From Euwallacea fornicatus (Eukaryota > Arthropoda > Insecta > Coleoptera > Curculionidae), in contig NC_089573.1 in assembly GCF_040115645.1 (NCBI RefSeq), forward strand, positions 1,612,001 through 1,676,000: 64,000 nt of DNA, read 5' to 3'. The stretch's first letter is position 1. Every line of letters starts with the position of its first letter. Shown one piece after another: positions 1 to 11,439 of the stretch. Under the pieces are notes generated by a model that was given only the letters and a program-made list of their open reading frames with translations, was not told where the DNA came from and did not search any database. The position numbers and the translations under genes were made by a program.

Positions 1-544
1 TGGATCAGTATCTCGTTTGCCAAAAAAGGTCCTCAGAACTTCAAAAACGATGCTAAATGCAGTTTTTCTAGATTATGGATAATAAAACTGAAAAGTACTT
101 TATTGATCTCTTGGATTATTAAAGTTTTTTAAATGCAACACTGAGAACAACGCCTCCATCGTCACGTGTCATATAAGAATCTTCCGGAGAGAATCATACG
201 TGGAAGAAAAAAACAAAAATTTAGTGAGATTTCATCTTGAGTAGTTCGGTCGTAGTGAAATTAATCTCCCTGAAGTAAGAATGAAGAGCAGACGACTTGT
301 AAGATGCTCCTATGACGCTTGAGAGTAGGGGCCCAAATAAACTTACCACGATTTCTGAGCACCCACAGTATAATTCGTAATCACAAATTTGAAAACGTCA
401 GCAGTGTCATATCTGAACCTTTAAGGATGTCAATTACACTTTCTCCTACATAGCAAACAAAAATCGATAAAAAGATTTAATTCTTCTGTTAATTTATCCC
501 CTCCCCCTCTTTTTTTGTTGATTTACCCTTAATAAATAGATAAA
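1..544. other. no gene seen
   Basis: AT-rich sequence with no ORF of note and no recognisable repeat. It ends at the TA target site of the Tc1 element that begins at 547. Confidence 0.5.
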
Positions 545-546
545 TA

Positions 547-1991
547 CACTGCTCCACAAAAGTTAGGGTTAGCAGTGTAGTTGGGACATTTCTTAAAGGG
601 AACAAGGGACATTTTCTTAAATTCTTGTCAAATAATTAGTAAAAAATTATTATTGATGATATTTTTTAATTCATTCAAGAAAACCAAAACAATAGTAAAG
701 AATTTTTGCAAAATCGAAAATAATATACAAACTGCATCTTGAAAATTCGGTCCGTCGTACGTCCTCCCCTAACGTGTTCGAATGCCTCACATTGTCTTGG
801 CATACTTCCAATAAGATGGTTTATGCTGTCTTGTAGTAAATTTTCCAATAATTGTGGAAAAAGTTCTCGAAGTTGTGACATTGTTTGGGGGCGTGGTCGA
901 TGTTCTTTAGCATTACATTGCGACATGTCTCAGACATGTTCTATGGAATTAAGGTCAGGAGATCTTGACGGAAATCGTAAACGTTCGATAGCCACATTTT
1001 CCATCGCATCTATAACGTTTGTTGCACGATGTGGTCGGATATTATTCTCCAAAAATCGGAAACTTTCTCTTGCAGAGAGTTGAAAATTCGACAGAATGTT
1101 GTTGATGATATCTTCTTCGTATATGTTCTTCATTTATGTTTTCACGTTTCCATCCCATACGTACAATTTACTTTTCACACCATAGTAAATTCCACTCCAG
1201 GCTATTAATGTGTCCCCCTTAAAGGGCTGCACTTCTTGTGCAGGTCTTAAGTTTCAGCGTACTCCAGGGTTTATCCAGACACGAACACGCCGACTATCAG
1301 AGTAACGGGCAAATCTGGACTCGTCCGTGAAAAATACAGAACGCCACTTTTCACCCCAAATGATGTGCTCTCCTACCCACTCTAGTGTTCCAAGTTTATT
1401 TTCTTAGATAAGGGTAGATTTTCTTAAAACGCATTTCGAGAATATGCTTACTGCTTTAAGTCTCTTACAAATAGTTTCAACTTGAACCGCTGGCCAAATG
1501 CCTGTATGTCGACGGGACGCAATTTCTTCCCTCGGACACTGTAATAAGTCGGTCTTGCGCAGCCGTAGTCTTCTTCGGTCGGCCTCTGCGCTGTCTGTCT
1601 GCGAAGTTTCCAGTTTGTTAAAACCTTGCGGACTTGCTGGATGTCACACTTTGAGAAATGTAAAACAATAGGGAAATCTGTTGGTTTGATCCAGCCTGCA
1701 GCACACCTACGGCCTTGTTTTGTTCTTTTGAACTTAACTTTTCCGACAAATTATAAAAATGTTCGAACATCTTTATACAATTAAGTAAAGTGGCAAGTAC
1801 CGCCCGAATGGTGTGGCATCCGATGTTAGTGTTTTGATTAGATTTAAAAGAAAAATGTGAAATAATAATTAATTTAATTTTTTAATCCATGTAATTTGTC
1901 ATGGCTCTCAGAGCGATTCGAAAAAAATATATTGACCTGTCTGCTGTTTGTTATTTATTAGGATTATATCCCTAACTATTGTGGAGCAGTT
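547..1991 (-). mobile_element. Tc1-like transposon, complete but dead
   Basis: A 1,445-bp element bounded by inverted repeats. The left end starts CACTGCTCCACAAAAGTTAG and the right end, read on the - strand, starts ACTGCTCCACAATAGTTAG. TA dinucleotides flank it at 545-546 and 1992-1993, the expected target duplication of the Tc1/mariner superfamily. The TIR is only about 22 bp, so this is a short-TIR Tc1 type. It carries one decayed transposase gene on the - strand. Confidence 0.85.
680..1760 (-). pseudogene. Tc1 transposase pseudogene
   Basis: Read on the - strand, fragments of a Tc1 transposase occur in order. A helix-turn-helix and linker region contains GRPKKTTAAQDRLI (near 1560-1590). 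Next comes a first catalytic aspartate region FFTDESRFARYSD (near 1300-1345), then IAWSGIYYG (near 1180). The C-terminal catalytic block is FPSRSPDLNSIEHV (930-975), and the tail contains LIGSMPRQCEAF (near 780-820). Stops and frameshifts interrupt it: the usual Trp after IEHV is a TGA at 927-929, and the 5' third changes frame. The family reaction is cut-and-paste transposition by a DDE nuclease; this copy cannot make it. Confidence 0.8.
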
Positions 1992-2010
1992 TATTTCGTA
2001 TCCAAAGATA

Positions 2011-2587
2011 TACAGGGTGTTAACTACGTACGTGCAGATGTTTCAAGGAATGAATCTCTGACCGATTCCAGTACAAAAAGTTCCTATTAACATATGGTCG
2101 CAACGGCTCCGTTTCAGAAATACAGAGTGTTTAAATTAAAATTTGGTTTTCTGTGAATATTTTTGGACGCAGATGAGTCAATCGGACAAAATTTAATATT
2201 CGCGGGTTTTTTTATGACGCAAAACCCAAACGTCATCTTAGTTTTTTTATTGCTGATAGAGGGCGCCACGTAGAGGTTTTCGTCACATTTAAATTGGCCC
2301 CAACTTTTTTGCCCCACACTGTAGGTCACTTTTGTGTTGAGGACATTATTGTACATTTATTTTGATTCAAAAAAGTACTCCTGGAGAATATCTATTGAAT
2401 TTCATCCGATTGACTCATCTGCGTCCAAAAGTATTCGCAGAAAATCAAATTAAAATTAAAACTTAAACACTCTGCATCACTTAAACGGGGCCGTTGCGAC
2501 CATATGTTAACAGGAACTTTTTGTATTGGAATCGGTCAGAGATTCATTCCTGGATGTATCTGCACGCACTTAATTTTACACCCTGTA
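2011..2587. repeat. foldback / MITE-like inverted repeat
   Basis: A 577-bp unit starting TACAGGGTGT and ending ACACCCTGTA. The two arms (about 2011-2200 and 2400-2587) are imperfect inverted copies of about 180 bp. They share, for example, CAGAGATTCATTCCT and ACTCATCTGCGTCCAAAA in opposite orientation. There is no coding potential: the ORF at 2114-2356 is arm plus loop. The TACAGGGTG end matches other inverted-repeat elements in this window (40417, 41439, 49374), suggesting a non-autonomous relative. Confidence 0.8.
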
Positions 2588-2589
2588 TA

Positions 2590-4214
2590 GAAAATATATA
2601 GCAGTTCGAGGAAAACAACTATTGCTGAAATTTAGAGGAAATCGAATATAACATTGTCATTAGAATACGGGCTTCAAACCCAAATTTTGAAACGAAAAGT
2701 AGCCTCTATCGTTCCGAATGAAATCCAAAAATCAATTCTGATTTGTCGGTTCCTGATTTTGAAGCTTCGATTAGTTTGAAGAGAGAAGAGGTGACGAGAT
2801 ATTGTGAGAGAAACTGGTGCTGCGGCCTTTCTGTAGCTGCTCTACAACGTTTAAAATACAAAGCAAATATTTACATCTTTTCAACTGTGGCAAGTGAGTT
2901 ATTCCTAATTTTATCAGGAGCCCTTATCTTTATTCCTTGTACGTAGGCACTACATGATATGTGTATTCAGTCTGTCTAGAAATAATGTTAGTACGCATTG
3001 CCGCAGTTTAATTGGGATGTTACGAGGTTTTAGATAAGCTTACTGCAGTGTATCTTCTGAACGTAGCATAAACAAATAAAACATCTGAAAAAAAGTACTT
3101 ATGTGAGTTCTTGCTAAATTAGGAAACTTTCACTCTCCTAATGTAATAAAAGACCTCTATTTGTCTATTTCCTTGTTCCCGTCTCTCTGATCAAATGGGG
3201 ACAATTCAAGGCAAAGGGAGACACATTCCCTATCACCCCCCCTCATGAATTATGACAAGAAAAAACTATACAAAAGCAAAAATATTTTGCAGATATCAGA
3301 GTCGATGTTGCTTCGAGTGGAGGAGCCTTTTGAAATATTTATCTGCCTGTATTGGTCGGTTTAGTAGATCATGTGTCAGTTCTGAATAATTTATCTGATA
3401 GGTGAAATATCTTGGGGCTTTCACTTAATTCGCGTGCTAAGTTTTGTTAACTGTCTGTCAAGCTCATTCGACTTGATGTAGCTCCGAGGAAAACATTCAC
3501 TTAATTCTGCTGTAATTTCGGCTTATTCTAGAAATGGCGAGATGACTGGGGAGCCCACTTATATAACATCAATTACCTAATGAAACCACCATTCCGTGAC
3601 GTATAAATTTTGAAAACGACGCGTGTTTTTTTAAATCATCGCTGCAGCATAAAAGAGTGTAATTTCCACTTTTACGATGTGTCGCTAAGATAACGTCCCC
3701 AAAGAATTGTCCACGTTCCGCAAAATTCGTTCTTTTCAATTGGTTTTATTACAAGGGATTTGTGTTTTAATCCGGAATTTCACAATAGGATTTCGAGCGA
3801 CGCCCTGATTTCCTTTTAGTATTAAAACGCTTTCAAAAATGTAAATTTCAATTTACCGATGGGAAAAAACCATGCTATGGCTAACACATAGTGGTAGAAT
3901 TCATTACCGTTAGCTCCCCATTAATATTTCAGCAAAAAGGAGATCAAAATGAGAGTTTACCGTGGGAATTACACGAGGGATTAATTCTTTTGCAATTCCA
4001 AACGGCGTTCTGAAAATACCATTGACAATGGAATTTCGAAACAAGTCGATTCATTAAGAGTATTTTGGTGATCTCTGATATTGCACTTCGGTTATTGGTT
4101 CGTGCTGAAACTTAAATCGATAATCACGAATGATGGAATTACGTGCGACTCAAAAGTCCCTTTTTCCCTTGCACATTGTGCCTCAAATTCGGGGGTCCTC
4201 GGAGAGATACTAGA
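2590..4214. other. no gene seen
   Basis: AT-rich sequence without a supportable gene. The short ORFs at 2743-2946 and 4092-4337 have no family resemblance, and the latter runs into the following transposon end. Confidence 0.4.
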
Positions 4215-4216
4215 TA

Positions 4217-5695
4217 CAGTAGTGGTCATGATTATAGCAACTTTTAAAAATTTTAAATAAAATGTATCTATTCGGCTAAACCCAACATACGTTTTTATAT
4301 TATTTATCTTCCACAACCGTTGATGTTTAAAATGCATCCAAATAAAATATCAACAATTCCTACGAGAAACTATCGAAACATATTTTTTCAATACCGGACA
4401 AAAATATAGCAACTCTTGGAATTTTAAAATTTCACTTGATTTACTGACTTGTGTGTTTAAAGACGTTTTATATTATGGTTTCATTATGGGTCGAGGTAAA
4501 ACAATCTGATTAGAGATCAGGAGAATTATTATTGAGCGGTATAAGTGCATAAGTCAATTGTATCTCGAATTATTTACAAATTCAGGCAAACAGGAAGTGA
4601 AGCAGCTGTAAAAAATTCAGGAAAATTACAAAAAGAACTGATAAATGGATAATTCGAATGTGTCAAAAAAATCCATTTCTATCATCCACTCATGTAAAAT
4701 CACATTTAGAGGCTCGTATCAGTTCCAAGACCATAAGAAGAAGATTAGTGCAAAATGGATTATTTGGTAGGCGCCCAGCGAAAAAACCATTGCTGTCTAA
4801 GAAGAACGTGAAAGCTCGACTTCAGTTTGCGCAGAAGCACCAACACTGGACATCTGAACAGTGGAAATTGGTAGTTTTCAGCGATGAGTCCAAATTTAAC
4901 TCATTCAAAGGCGATGGCCCATCATACGTCAGACGACCCAAAGGCGCAAGGTTGCAAAAAAAGTTTGTTTTACCAACCGTAAAACATTGAGGAGGTTCGA
5001 TTATGGTTTGGGGTCGTTTCTCTGGTTTTGGTACGGGTCCGCTTCACAAAATACAAGGTCGCATGGATCGGTTCATGTACCGAGATACCCTCAGGAATCA
5101 TTTACAACCATATCTTGAAGAAACCATGCCACTAAGAAGCATTTTCCAACAAGATAATGACCCCAAACATAAATCGAAACTCGTTTCATAATGGTTTAGA
5201 GAGGAAAGGATTGAAGTTCTTGCTTGGCCGTCGCAATCTCCAGATCTCAATCCCATGGAAAATTTGCGGAAATATGTGGATAATAAAATTCGGAATAGTA
5301 CATATTTCAATTTACAGGATTTATTTCAGGCACTTCAAGAAGCCTGGAAGAGTATTGATAACAATTACAACAATTTAATAAATTCAATGGCACAAAGTCG
5401 TGCAGAAGTTTTCAGCAGCGAGGGCATTATACAAAATATTAATTATTGAACAATCCTTTTGTAATTTGTCGAATTTTTATTACTTTTTATAGTTATTTTG
5501 GAAAAGTTGCTATATTTTTGTCCAGGTCGAAATGAATATATTTTTTTATTTTTGTATACAAATTATTTATTGTTATATACTTCTATCATCAACAATCATT
5601 GTAGAATCGTATTTTCAAAACCGATTTTGAATTTAGGCCGTTAAGTCTAAATTATTTGAAATTTTAAAAAGTTGCTGTAATTTTGACCACTGCTG
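4217..5695 (+). mobile_element. Tc1-like transposon with IR/DR ends
   Basis: A 1,479-bp element flanked by TA at 4215-4216 and 5696-5697. Outer ends match as inverted repeats (left CAGTAGTGGTCATGATTATA; right, on the - strand, CAGCAGTGGTCAAAATTACA). About 175 bp further in there is a second inverted pair: GGACAAAAATATAGCAACT at 4397 and its complement ending near 5524. The outer and inner motifs resemble each other (both contain TATAGCAACT or TACAGCAACT), while the sequence between them is not conserved. This is the inverted repeat/direct repeat layout known from Sleeping Beauty, Tc3-like and Paris elements. One transposase reading frame runs on the + strand. Confidence 0.88.
4486..5449 (+). 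pseudogene. Tc1 transposase, near-complete, two stops and a frameshift
   Basis: A start MGRGKTI at 4486 lies in one frame, and the DNA-binding domain is damaged. From 4658 to 5449 a single frame holds the rest: a second helix-turn-helix (KTIRRRLVQNGLFGRRPAKK), catalytic Asp 1 in VVFSDESKFNSF, Asp 2 in IFQQDNDPKHKSKL and Glu 3 in SQSPDLNPMENL. This is a DD34E triad with all three residues present. In-frame stops are TGA at 4988-4990 (where the family has GGGS) and TAA at 5189-5191. The C-terminus ends near FSSEGIIQNINY. The pattern fits a fairly recent element disabled by point mutations. Confidence 0.85.
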
Positions 5696-5699
5696 TAGG

Positions 5700-6555
5700 T
5701 TAAATTGGCGAATTTTCGGCTTAGGCGTATTTTCCCTTAAAATATTTCAAAAATAACAAAAAATGCTTTATCCTTCTGAGTATTTCTGGTTTAAGGTATA
5801 TAGTGTGTCCCACTCAAAATGAATACATTCTACTATTTTTTTTATTTTTAAAAGTAGAGGAATAATTTTTCGCACCCTTGTAAAGTTTCATATACCACAT
5901 ATCTTACGCTGTTTAGCTTGAGGAAAATGTCGGGCCGCCCTCTGCTGCGATTGATGAACAAAGCGAATTTTCTAATATTTAATTTTGTATTAAAGATACC
6001 GCTAACAAGTATTTGTAAAAGTTGTTTAGAATCCTATTTTAAGTCTATGCAGCGATTTTCATCGAAAAATTAGCGTCCCCTCGCTAGCCAGCAGCTCACA
6101 TCAACCGTTCATTTTGAGTGCAATATTGAGATAAGAAATATTATTCAACTAAGTTTCAGCCTAAAAACGCTATTTTCACACATTTTCTATTGTTTCAACT
6201 TTCTATGGTCTCTCATTAACGTTCAAACTGTGAAATATAAATTTTAGTAATAAAATTAAATTATGATGAATCTTTATGTTTAATAAACAATATTAAGTTT
6301 AGTTTTACCAAGAGAACGAATATTTTAAAAACTGTTGCATGTTACGTATCGTTTTAAAGTACTTTGTGTTTCGTTACAGGCAGTTTCTGCAATTAAAATT
6401 GAAACTTTATTACAGTTATTCAAATAAATAAAAATGTTTTTCATGCAGATATATAAAAATTAATGACGTTGCTACGTAAAGTGTTTTACGACCGAACTGT
6501 GCAACCGACTCTGCGGGCGGCCATGATTTAGTGCCGCTCTGCAAGTACGTCATTG
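5700..6555. other. no gene seen
   Basis: AT-rich, no supportable gene. A 13-bp inverted pair (CACTCAAAATGAA at 5811, complement ending 6120) is too short to define an element. Confidence 0.4.
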
Positions 6556-6718
6556 TGAGCAAATTTAACGTCAATTTCTTTTTTGTCAGTTGCCACCGGT
6601 ACTGACATTTGATATAGATGATTTTGTTAAGGTGCAACTAAGTCCGCCATTTTAAGCAAGTTTAATGTCAATCGCTCTTCTGTCAGATGCTATTGACACT
6701 GACATTTAATATAGATCA
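6556..6718. repeat. diverged tandem duplication, ~98-bp period
   Basis: Sequence at 6556-6620 (core GTACTGACATTTGATATAGA) recurs at 6654-6718 (core ACACTGACATTTAATATAGA). The GTCAAT...TTGTCAG and CTGTCAG segments lie in the same order, offset by about 98 bp. The copies are roughly 75-80% alike by eye. No protein is encoded across it. Confidence 0.6.
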
Positions 6719-6844
6719 CTTTTTTTAAGTTGGGATATTTACCACTGTCTTAGATTTCTTTAGAATAAAATCATGCTTAAAATAGATCGGATATATCAAC
6801 TAGGAAAAATTGATTTTTAACGTTGCTACGTTAATGCCAGTAGA

Positions 6845-7680
6845 ACCGACCACGTTAGTCTTCACAATTGTGAACAAGCACGCAATTTTGGAATTTCTCC
6901 AAAAAGAACTTGTTTCGACGCGTGTTGGCGCAATTTAAATGCATATGGCGGTTTTGAAAAATATTACGAAGAGATTAAAGACTTATGGCAGTAAAGATTG
7001 TGAAATTAAAGCATCGGTGCGAAACGATCCATTTAAATCTGTTTGGCTTACGCTAAATGAAATGCGTGTTCCCAGATTAGCTTTACGTAGAGTAATAACC
7101 AGGGAAAAGTTCTACATGCGAGGTGTTGAACAGGAACATCGCCTTAGACGAAAGGCATTTTCATCAAGATGGTTCGTGGAAAAATATGGCGCTGCACCTG
7201 ATTTTCAATGAAAAGTTGTTTCGACTGATGAATTATTTATCTCAAAGTGCAGTGTTTTAATAGACGCACCTATCTGCCTTGGAAGTTCACGGAATCCCCA
7301 AAAAGCTCGGCCGTGCAGGCTGCAAAACAGGTTCGGTTTTAATATTTGGAGTGGTATACTTGACAAGTTTTGAGTAAGTTCGTTAATTTATCGGCTTTTT
7401 TCATTAAAAAAAAATATAATTTATTTGTAATTGTTGTGTGAAATGCCTACCTCGTTCCCATGTTCTAATTTAGTTTGGTGGTTGTTCATTTTAGAAACAA
7501 TTAAAATATTATCTATATACAACCACTTAATTGGTCCATACATCTTCTACGGTACACTAAATGGGAATGGTCTCTGGAAATGTTCCAAACACCAAATTCT
7601 TCCTGAAATATAATGCCTTATTGCGGAAGACAATTGTAAATTTAATATAAATGAAATTCGCCTTCAACAATATAGCTCTA
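6845..7680 (+). pseudogene. Tc1/mariner-superfamily transposase relic
   Basis: Fragments on the + strand match the insect transposases with a DUF4817-type helix-turn-helix. A first block (6939-7211) ends SSRWFVEKYGAAPDFQ. It is followed after a stop by KVVSTDELFIS, which fits the catalytic FTDE.F block. RFGFNIWSGI follows near 7335, where the family has FSVNVWAGI. HLIGPYIFYGTLNGNG lies near 7525-7570, where the family has HLIGPYFLPNRLNG. Stops and frame changes occur throughout. Expected blocks beyond 7680 and terminal inverted repeats were not located. Confidence 0.6.
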
Positions 7681-7689
7681 TTGTTCAGA

Positions 7690-8460
7690 ACACGTCTTTA
7701 GAGGCAAATTTTAATAATAGCTATAGCTCCAACAATGAATTCACGTTAACAACACATGTTTGTTTAATTACCAATTGTCTCTTCTTAGTTGAAAAAACTA
7801 ACCATTATTTATTAAAACTCTAGATTGCTCGTAAATCAATCCTATTAGGACAAATTACAGTTTGAATCTTCAATAATAGAAAATATCTAAATGTGGCGTT
7901 CTCGGATCGAAACTCCGTGGAATAGCAACTCTTAAGAATAACATAATAAATTGAAATTGTCATAAAAATCCAAAGGCTATATTTTAAGTAATGAACCTGA
8001 AGATGATTCCATGAATTCAAAACGTCGCATAAATATTATTGCTACAGAATATCGTAGAGTACAAAAATTGGTTGTGAAGAAGTGTTTTTGGTTTTTTAAT
8101 AACTTGCCGAGGAATCCGACAATCTGCAAAAAAATCTTAAGAATTTCGAAGTTGTACATTTTTTCTTAAATATCTCAAAAACCAAGTTTTCATTTTAACG
8201 AAAAATTGAAACGCACATGTCATTATCTAAAAATTTTCCCATTTAACCTAGAGTACATATCCAATAATGAGCAAAATGCCTATAGACAGTGTTCGCACGA
8301 GAATGGGACTTACCCCATACGAAAAATCATTTTCATAAAAGTCATCTTATATATTTCCTATTTAAATCACTTTTCACGGGTTATATTATTGTGAAAAAAA
8401 ATCGTGTCATGGCGATAAAATGGACAAAATATAAATCCAAATAAAAATTGAAGGAAGATG
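7690..8460. other. no gene seen
   Basis: AT-rich sequence. Short ORFs on both strands (7820-8020, 7977-8159, 8206-8394) have no recognisable domain and overlap one another, as chance ORFs do. Confidence 0.4.
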
Positions 8461-8465
8461 TTAGA

Positions 8466-8512
8466 CAACACGGTGACACGTGTTTCCATTTATTGGCTTC
8501 ATCAGGCATGTG
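8466..8512 (-). ncRNA. hammerhead-ribozyme-like motif (decayed)
   Basis: On the - strand the sequence reads CTGATGA (complement of 8499-8505), then AGCCAATAAATGG, then AAAC, then ACGTGTC. This follows the hammerhead layout: CUGAUGA core, short stem-loop II, GAAA core, short stem III and a GUC cleavage triplet. Stem II is imperfect because the usual GGCGAAAC appears as GGAAAC, about two bases short, so cleavage activity is doubtful. In animals such minimal hammerheads occur in the repeats of Penelope-like retroelements. No such reverse transcriptase was found nearby. Confidence 0.4.
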
Positions 8513-8624
8513 TGTGTACAAAGCAGGTGCGTCATACGCACATGCAGGGATAGTTTGGAATGTACCAAAGGAAAAGCAAGGAAATTAGAAACAGACATCT
8601 CCCTCTTGAATTATGTGAAGACTT

Positions 8625-8689
8625 AAAAATGTTCCTAAAAATGTCCCTAAAAATATCCCTAAAAATGTCCCTAAAAATGGGGGGGGGGG
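8625..8689. repeat. 12-bp minisatellite ending in an 11-G run
   Basis: Five or so units of AAAAATGTCCCT with small variants (GTTCCT, ATATCCCT), ending in eleven consecutive G at 8679-8689. Probably slippage-derived. Confidence 0.75.
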
Positions 8690-9828
8690 CTGCGTTCGTA
8701 TAAATTGAAGATATTATTATCTACGGTAGCTGTGTCATAGATACAAACTGTAATTTTTGTGACTAGTAATAGCTTATCGGGGTCAATCCATAACATTAAA
8801 TTTGCAAAACTCAAAATACCATACCATCAAAGACTTATTTTTATTTCTATCTTGCCATTCAATGGAGTAATGCATAATACATTTGCCTTCTTGTTAAATA
8901 ATAAGTTGCAGCGTAAATTGAAGTAAAGGTAATTATTATCGTCTTGAAGATTAGCTTATTATTATTGCAATATTGTAAACTCGAATGTGTACAGGGTCCG
9001 CCACTGGCCCATGGATGAGTGGTTGTTTCTAAATGTAACTCTAAATGCGGCGTCCCAATGCAAGAAAGTTATCAAAGAGGATTTTATGAAGGAGCGAAGG
9101 CCTGCCTTCTTCATCACTCTATAGCTACTTTAAATCCCTTAAAAAGAACCTTTGGTAGAATTTATTAAAGACCCTAACAGAATCTTTGACTCCATGTAGG
9201 TGGGTATAAGGTTGAGATACTCTATGTGTCTATATAATGTAAAGTGTCGTGGAGGGAGTAGGATCATAAGCAGACATCAGATCAACATTTTGTGGAAACA
9301 TCCAAAGTTTTCTTAACTTTGATCGATAAAGGTCATTCACGAAATCATTGCTATGGACGCCTGCCGTGAGTAACCCAATCAAGAATATCAAAACGTGAAG
9401 AAGTTTTGTACGATACAAATGTATAAAAGAAAGTGTTTCTAGGGAAAATGCAAAAATTCTTTATCATCAGTAGATCAGTAAGTATTTAATAAAATATATG
9501 ATATATTATGAAAAAAATATTTCTAGACAAGAAACAAAAAAGTAACCTTCACTCGCGTTTAGGTCAACATTAACAGCATATGGTGACACAATTAACCTAA
9601 TAAATGGTGTAAAATATTTGAGAGTAATAAAAACACTGAGTCACTAAACAGGTTTGAAATACGAAGAGAGAAAACAGTAAACGGGAAAACATTTTTAATT
9701 ACTGCCGTACGAAGATAAAGAGATCAGTACAAAAACGGCAATAAAAACATACAAGTGCATCTGCAAAGCATTGTTAGACTGCGGACACATACTGAGGACA
9801 AATACAACGAAAAAACTAGAAAATATAC
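8690..9828. other. no gene seen
   Basis: No supportable gene. The ORF on the - strand at 9230-9418 looks hydrophobic at its start but lacks an ATG. TACAGGGTCC at about 8991 resembles a transposon end, but no partner was found. Confidence 0.4.
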
Positions 9829-10870
9829 AGGGTCCGTTATATATGTGTATAAAATAACGTTTGAAATAATTTTCTATTAAAAAATGTTGCTATTAAAAGT
9901 TTCAAGGTCAATTTGTTGCCATTTGTTAATAATGTTGAACCTTTTTCATTAGCCATAATATTCTAACGAAGTTCAACTATGTTGTTTTTAATATGACCCT
10001 CTATTGCCGAATGTTTTTATTTTGGAATTGGAATATTAAATGAAACATTATGGAATCCATACTTATTTGCGCGTACACACATATAAAATTTTATTAAAAT
10101 TGAAAATAAAAAATTTTGGAAAGAAAATTATATTCTTTATTTTAATCAAAACAGTTATGTTCGATTAAAAAAGCAAAATAACAACACCCTCCTTATTTTT
10201 TGAACGTCAAGTAAATAGCATCCCAAAAATACTAAATTTCAATTTAAAAAAAACAACACCAATTTGTTTGCTTGGTGAAACAGAGTATCCGGCCCCGTCG
10301 CCTGATTTAAATCCATGCGACTTTTTCCCGTGGGAGCATTTAAAAGATCAAGTTTATAATGATCGGCCAAATATTATGAATGACTTGAAAGCTCGTTTTG
10401 TCGGTGTAATGCAAGCGATCAGGCATATACGTTTAGGTGAGAAGATCATTCATGCAGAGAACAGCAGTGTGTCTGGATAACGACGGAAGACATTCCGAGC
10501 AAATGCTGTGAACATTAATTAACAATTAATTCTTGTAAGTAGTAATTTGTTATTTTGCCTTTCTGATCAAATTTTATTTTGTTTTGAATAATATAAGGAA
10601 AATCATTTTTTTTCGAATTTTTTCTTCTCCGACCTCAATAATACTTTACATGTCTGTATGGGCAAATAAGTGTAAATTTCAGAAAACAATGTGGAGATAG
10701 AGGATCACATTTGAAAAACTAAAAGTGGACCTTCGCCGGAATATTTTGAGGTAAAAAAATTTAAAATCATCAAAAAATGACAACAAACTAGCGTTGAAAC
10801 GTATTTTGATAAAAAAATTATTTCAAAAGTTGTTGGTATTATTCCATATCTTTATATGAAAGATTGTAAG
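9829..10870 (+). mobile_element. decayed long-TIR DNA transposon (boundaries tentative)
   Basis: A transposase C-terminal relic (10259-10520) sits between roughly matching inverted segments. The left segment is 9829-9890 and starts ACAGGGTCCG with TTGAAATAATTTTCTATTAAA inside. The right segment is 10805-10870, whose - strand has TTGAAATAATTTTTTTATCA. The match is imperfect and the outermost right end is not clear, so limits are approximate. Confidence 0.4.
10259..10520 (+). pseudogene. transposase C-terminal fragment
   Basis: The frame beginning near 10268 contains YPAPSPDLNPCDFFPWEHLK. This matches the third catalytic block (SPDL.P.DFFLWG.LK) of Tc1/mariner-superfamily transposases with a DD..D triad. 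DQVYNDRPNIMNDLKARF follows. The upstream two catalytic aspartates were not found, so the gene is truncated or decayed. Confidence 0.7.
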
Positions 10871-10879
10871 AAATTCAGG

Positions 10880-11385
10880 TAAAAAAAATGAAATCGAATC
10901 GCACAATATGTGGACTAGTTATTAATCACGCCTCAGTGTCCTTAGAGGCATCGCTCTGCAGGGAATATGTGCCAGCTAATTTCACGGACCATAAGTAAAG
11001 GTTTTGTGAAGGGTGCAATTTTCAATTTTGTTGAACGTCTTCGAGAATCGAACATAAAGCTAAGGTTCCTTAGGAAAAGAGTTCCGTACTATAGTGGACG
11101 CTATAAAGCGTTGATCGTTTTCCATTCATGAGGTTCCTTAAGTAGCGAAAAGACCACGAGCGACGTGGGATTAAATTATTGACGTCATATTACGGCCGAT
11201 ATGTCGTGGCACTGCTATCCTAGGAAACCGTAGCATCAGAAGAAATGTGCCTTTTCTAGGGTGTTGAAATCACCCGGAGTTCAGATATTTGAGATGTGAG
11301 AATGTGAGCTAAGGTCTGTTGCAATCATCGAGAAACCTAAATTTAAAAAAGTCCTGAAAAATTCAGGGTGACCGTTTCTGGAGAT
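10880..11385. other. no gene seen
   Basis: No ORF or repeat of note. Confidence 0.4.
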
Positions 11386-11439
11386 CTACCGTGAGGATCT
11401 CGCTAACCACCCTTCTAGCGTTCTGGGCTCCGCACGTAA

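Noticed and set aside
5811..6120. 13-bp inverted pair that could bound a ~310-bp MITE
   Set aside because: The match does not extend beyond 13 bp and no target duplication is evident.
9230..9418. Small secreted-peptide-like ORF on the - strand with a hydrophobic start
   Set aside because: Its first codon is TTG, not ATG, and the frame upstream reaches a stop without any ATG; no splice acceptor or homologue recognised.
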